Part shown: positions 5,495 to 6,930 of the stretch, piece after piece
Layout: each line of letters opens with the position of its first letter
Numbering within the stretch: position 1 is the first letter of the stretch
Assembly: GCA_021787255.1 (NCBI GenBank)
Contig: JAJYMD010000339.1
Span: 2,358 to 9,287 of the forward strand
Length of the DNA stretch: 6,930 bases
Direction of reading: 5' to 3'
Source of the DNA: Actinomycetes bacterium
Lineage (GTDB): Bacteria; Actinomycetota; Acidimicrobiia; Acidimicrobiales; RAAP-2
The notes under the pieces: model-generated
Database searches by the model: none
Seen by the model: only the letters and a program-made list of their open reading frames with translations
Told to the model about the DNA's origin: nothing
Program-made: the position numbers and the translations under genes

Positions 5495-6930
5495 TCACCG
5501 CGGCGAGCTCAGACGCTGCAGGACGCTCGAGTTGGCGACGAGCCAGCGCTTGAGGCCGCCAGGCTCCCTTCCCCGGCGCGTCCCGGCTGTGCCAGTTCCC
5601 CGGCGTCGACGTGACGACGTGCGAGGGCCCGGCGCCGTGTCGGCGTGCGTGGCGGCGGCGGAGAGCTGAAGGCGGGGCAGGAACCCCGAGATGATGTCGT
5701 CGACCGCCTGGGTCATCTGGGGGTCGCCGCGCAGCACCAACAGGTCGCTTCGGTTGGCGGCGGTGCGGTACTCGACCGAGCGCAGCGGGATCTGCGCGAC
5801 GATCGGGTAGTCGGGCAGGAAGGTCGACACGGTGCGCAGGGTGATCGCGGCCTTGGGGTCCGCGAGGTCGAGGTGCTGGTTCAAGACGATCCCGATGCGG
5901 TCCTTCGGGACGGCGAGGTGCTTCTCGCTCGTCACCATCGCGAGGCTCTGGCGCAGGTTCCCGAGCGCCGCGCGCTCGTTCTCGACGACGACGCACACCT
6001 TGTCGGCGCGCACGAGGGCGAAGGAGCGCCCGAGGGGCTCTTTGAGCCCGGCGGGGCAGTCGATGACCACGACCGTGAACAGCTGGCGCAGCTCGCGCAG
6101 CAGCTTGTCGTAGGTGGCTGGGCCGAGGAGGTGGTCGTCGGTCGCCTGCTGGGAGCGGCGCGGGGCGAGCACCATCCAAAAGTCCCCACCGCGCCGGTGC
6201 TGTGGCAGGTTCTCGGCGAGCCACGCCTGGCTGAGGCGAGGCTGGGCCAGGATGTCGAGGATCGTCGGGGGGAGCCCGCGGTGCAGCTCGTCGGCACTGA
6301 ACGCACGCAGGTACACGTCGCCCGAGGTGATGTCGGCGTCGATCACGCACGTCGGGACCCCGAGCATCGAAAGGCGCGCCGCGAGCTCCAAGGAGACGGT
6401 CGTCTTGCCCGACCCGCCCTTGGAGCTCCAGCACGCGATGACCTCGCAGTGCTGGAGGTGGGCGGGGTCGCCCTGCGACCCAGGAGCGTGAGGAGCACGC
6501 AGCATCCTGTCGATCGGGGCGACGACGGCGGGGGCGACGACGGCGCTCGGACCCGCCATCCACGTGTCCAAGGGGGGCGGCGCCTGAGGGACCGCCTGGG
6601 CCGGCGGGCCGGAGACAGCCCCCTCCGCAGCTGCACCAGGCCAGATGGGGCGGTCCTCGTCCTCGGCGCCGGCCCACTGGTCGAGCTCGGCGCGGGCGAA
6701 GAAGCCCCCGTCGGTCCCGGGCTCGGGCGCCGGTTCGGGGCGCGGTGTGCTGAACGCCGCCGGCGCAGCGAGCGAGGGGGGGGTGAGCGTGCGGGCGGGG
6801 GCGCTGAAGGCCGCAGGCGGCGGAACCTCCCAGCCGTTCGAGCGCGCGCTCGAGCCGTTCGACGCGACGGCCGAGCCGGGGACAGGCGGGTGCTCGCCGG
6901 TGTCGTAGGCGTCCGGGCCGAGGAGCTCTG
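5495..6930 (-). CDS. cpaE: CpaE/TadZ-like ParA/MinD-family ATPase (N-terminus outside window)
   Basis: CpaE/TadZ proteins are MinD-like ATPases that localise Tad machines. The frame is open to the right edge and shows 477 residues with no start codon upstream of 6571. About 90% of those upstream codons end in G or C, so the gene runs out of the window. Counting from the first visible residue, 1-150 are Pro/Ala-rich and look disordered, with PAAFSAP/PAAFSTP repeats (38-44, 56-62), an acidic-aromatic patch (80-96) and AVVAP twice (129-138). The ATPase domain (about 160-425) has the deviant Walker A KGGSGKTT (170-177), DAD (197-199), VVIDCPAG (286-293) and IVLN (347-350). KGGSGKTT instead of MinD's KGGVGKTT is common in CpaE-type proteins. 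The receiver-like domain of many TadZ proteins is not visible and may lie upstream. The tail is Arg-rich with an anomalous codon stretch at 5568-5627. TTG at 6571 and ATG at 6559 lack binding sites and are unlikely starts. A Ssd-type septum-site regulator is a related alternative name. Confidence 0.88.
   Translation of the reverse strand, partial: ELLGPDAYDTGEHPPVPGSAVASNGSSARSNGWEVPPPAAFSAPARTLTPPSLAAPAAFSTPRPEPAPEPGTDGGFFARAELDQWAGAEDEDRPIWPGAAAEGAVSGPPAQAVPQAPPPLDTWMAGPSAVVAPAVVAPIDRMLRAPHAPGSQGDPAHLQHCEVIACWSSKGGSGKTTVSLELAARLSMLGVPTCVIDADITSGDVYLRAFSADELHRGLPPTILDILAQPRLSQAWLAENLPQHRRGGDFWMVLAPRRSQQATDDHLLGPATYDKLLRELRQLFTVVVIDCPAGLKEPLGRSFALVRADKVCVVVENERAALGNLRQSLAMVTSEKHLAVPKDRIGIVLNQHLDLADPKAAITLRTVSTFLPDYPIVAQIPLRSVEYRTAANRSDLLVLRGDPQMTQAVDDIISGFLPRLQLSAAATHADTAPGPRTSSRRRRGTGTAGTRRGREPGGLKRWLVANSSVLQRLSSPR
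6516..6545. repeat. 15-bp perfect tandem duplication inside cpaE
   Basis: The unit GGGGCGACGACGGCG occurs twice head to tail (6516-6530 and 6531-6545). The unit length is a multiple of three, so the reading frame is kept and the protein carries AVVAP twice in the linker just before the ATPase domain. It looks like a recent slippage event in a disordered linker. Confidence 0.9.

Noticed and set aside
6557..6571. TTG at 6571 or ATG at 6559 as the start of the CpaE-like gene
   Set aside because: Neither has a ribosome binding site, and the frame upstream keeps a strong codon signature to the window edge without a stop.
5490..6677. An upstream extension of the secretion ATPase frame, giving a 928-residue protein
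   Set aside because: Most of it overlaps the CpaE-like ATPase gene, whose Walker motifs are in another frame. The extension is Arg/Pro-rich without family sequence. Only the part around 5568-5627 has a coding-like codon signature, reported as a finding.

Overview
The window is very GC-rich DNA in which real reading frames stand out by codons ending almost always in G or C. That, and the gene set, point to a high-GC actinobacterium; a more precise placement (for example Acidimicrobiia) would be a guess. No rRNA, tRNA, CRISPR array, insertion sequence or plasmid replication gene was recognised.

Layout, left to right. Positions 1-163 hold the last 53 codons of a plus-strand gene whose start lies outside the window. 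Five bases after its stop is a perfect 15-bp inverted repeat (168-202), probably its terminator. About 250 bases without a convincing gene follow, and then a second hairpin (452-469), probably the terminator of the opposing genes. Everything from 473 to the right edge is one minus-strand gene cluster. In transcription order (right to left) it reads: a CpaE/TadZ-like ATPase cut by the window edge (5495-6930), the CpaF/TadA secretion ATPase (3891-5489), the membrane proteins TadB (2971-3894) and TadC (2019-2969), and a 503-residue protein of unknown function (473-1984). The first four genes are packed with a 5-nt gap (or a 4-nt overlap from an alternative start), an ATGA overlap and a 1-nt gap. 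The fifth follows after 34 nt, so they look like one operon whose promoter lies beyond the right edge.

Together these genes encode the cytoplasmic and inner-membrane motor of a Tad (tight adherence) type IVc pilus or a related type II/IV export machine. The CpaE-like protein would position the machine, CpaF/TadA would power it by ATP hydrolysis, and TadB and TadC would form the membrane platform. No Flp pilin, TadE/TadF pseudopilin or prepilin peptidase is visible. The place after tadC is taken by the unrecognised protein, which is the most interesting gene here.

Other points of interest: the CpaE-like protein has a long Pro/Ala-rich N-terminal extension with an in-frame 15-bp tandem duplication. 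Near its C-terminus 20 codons show the codon signature of a different frame, which suggests a compensated frameshift or two assembly errors. CpaF/TadA has a low-complexity N-terminal extension with a duplicated short motif and lacks the usual MVNGP-like motif.
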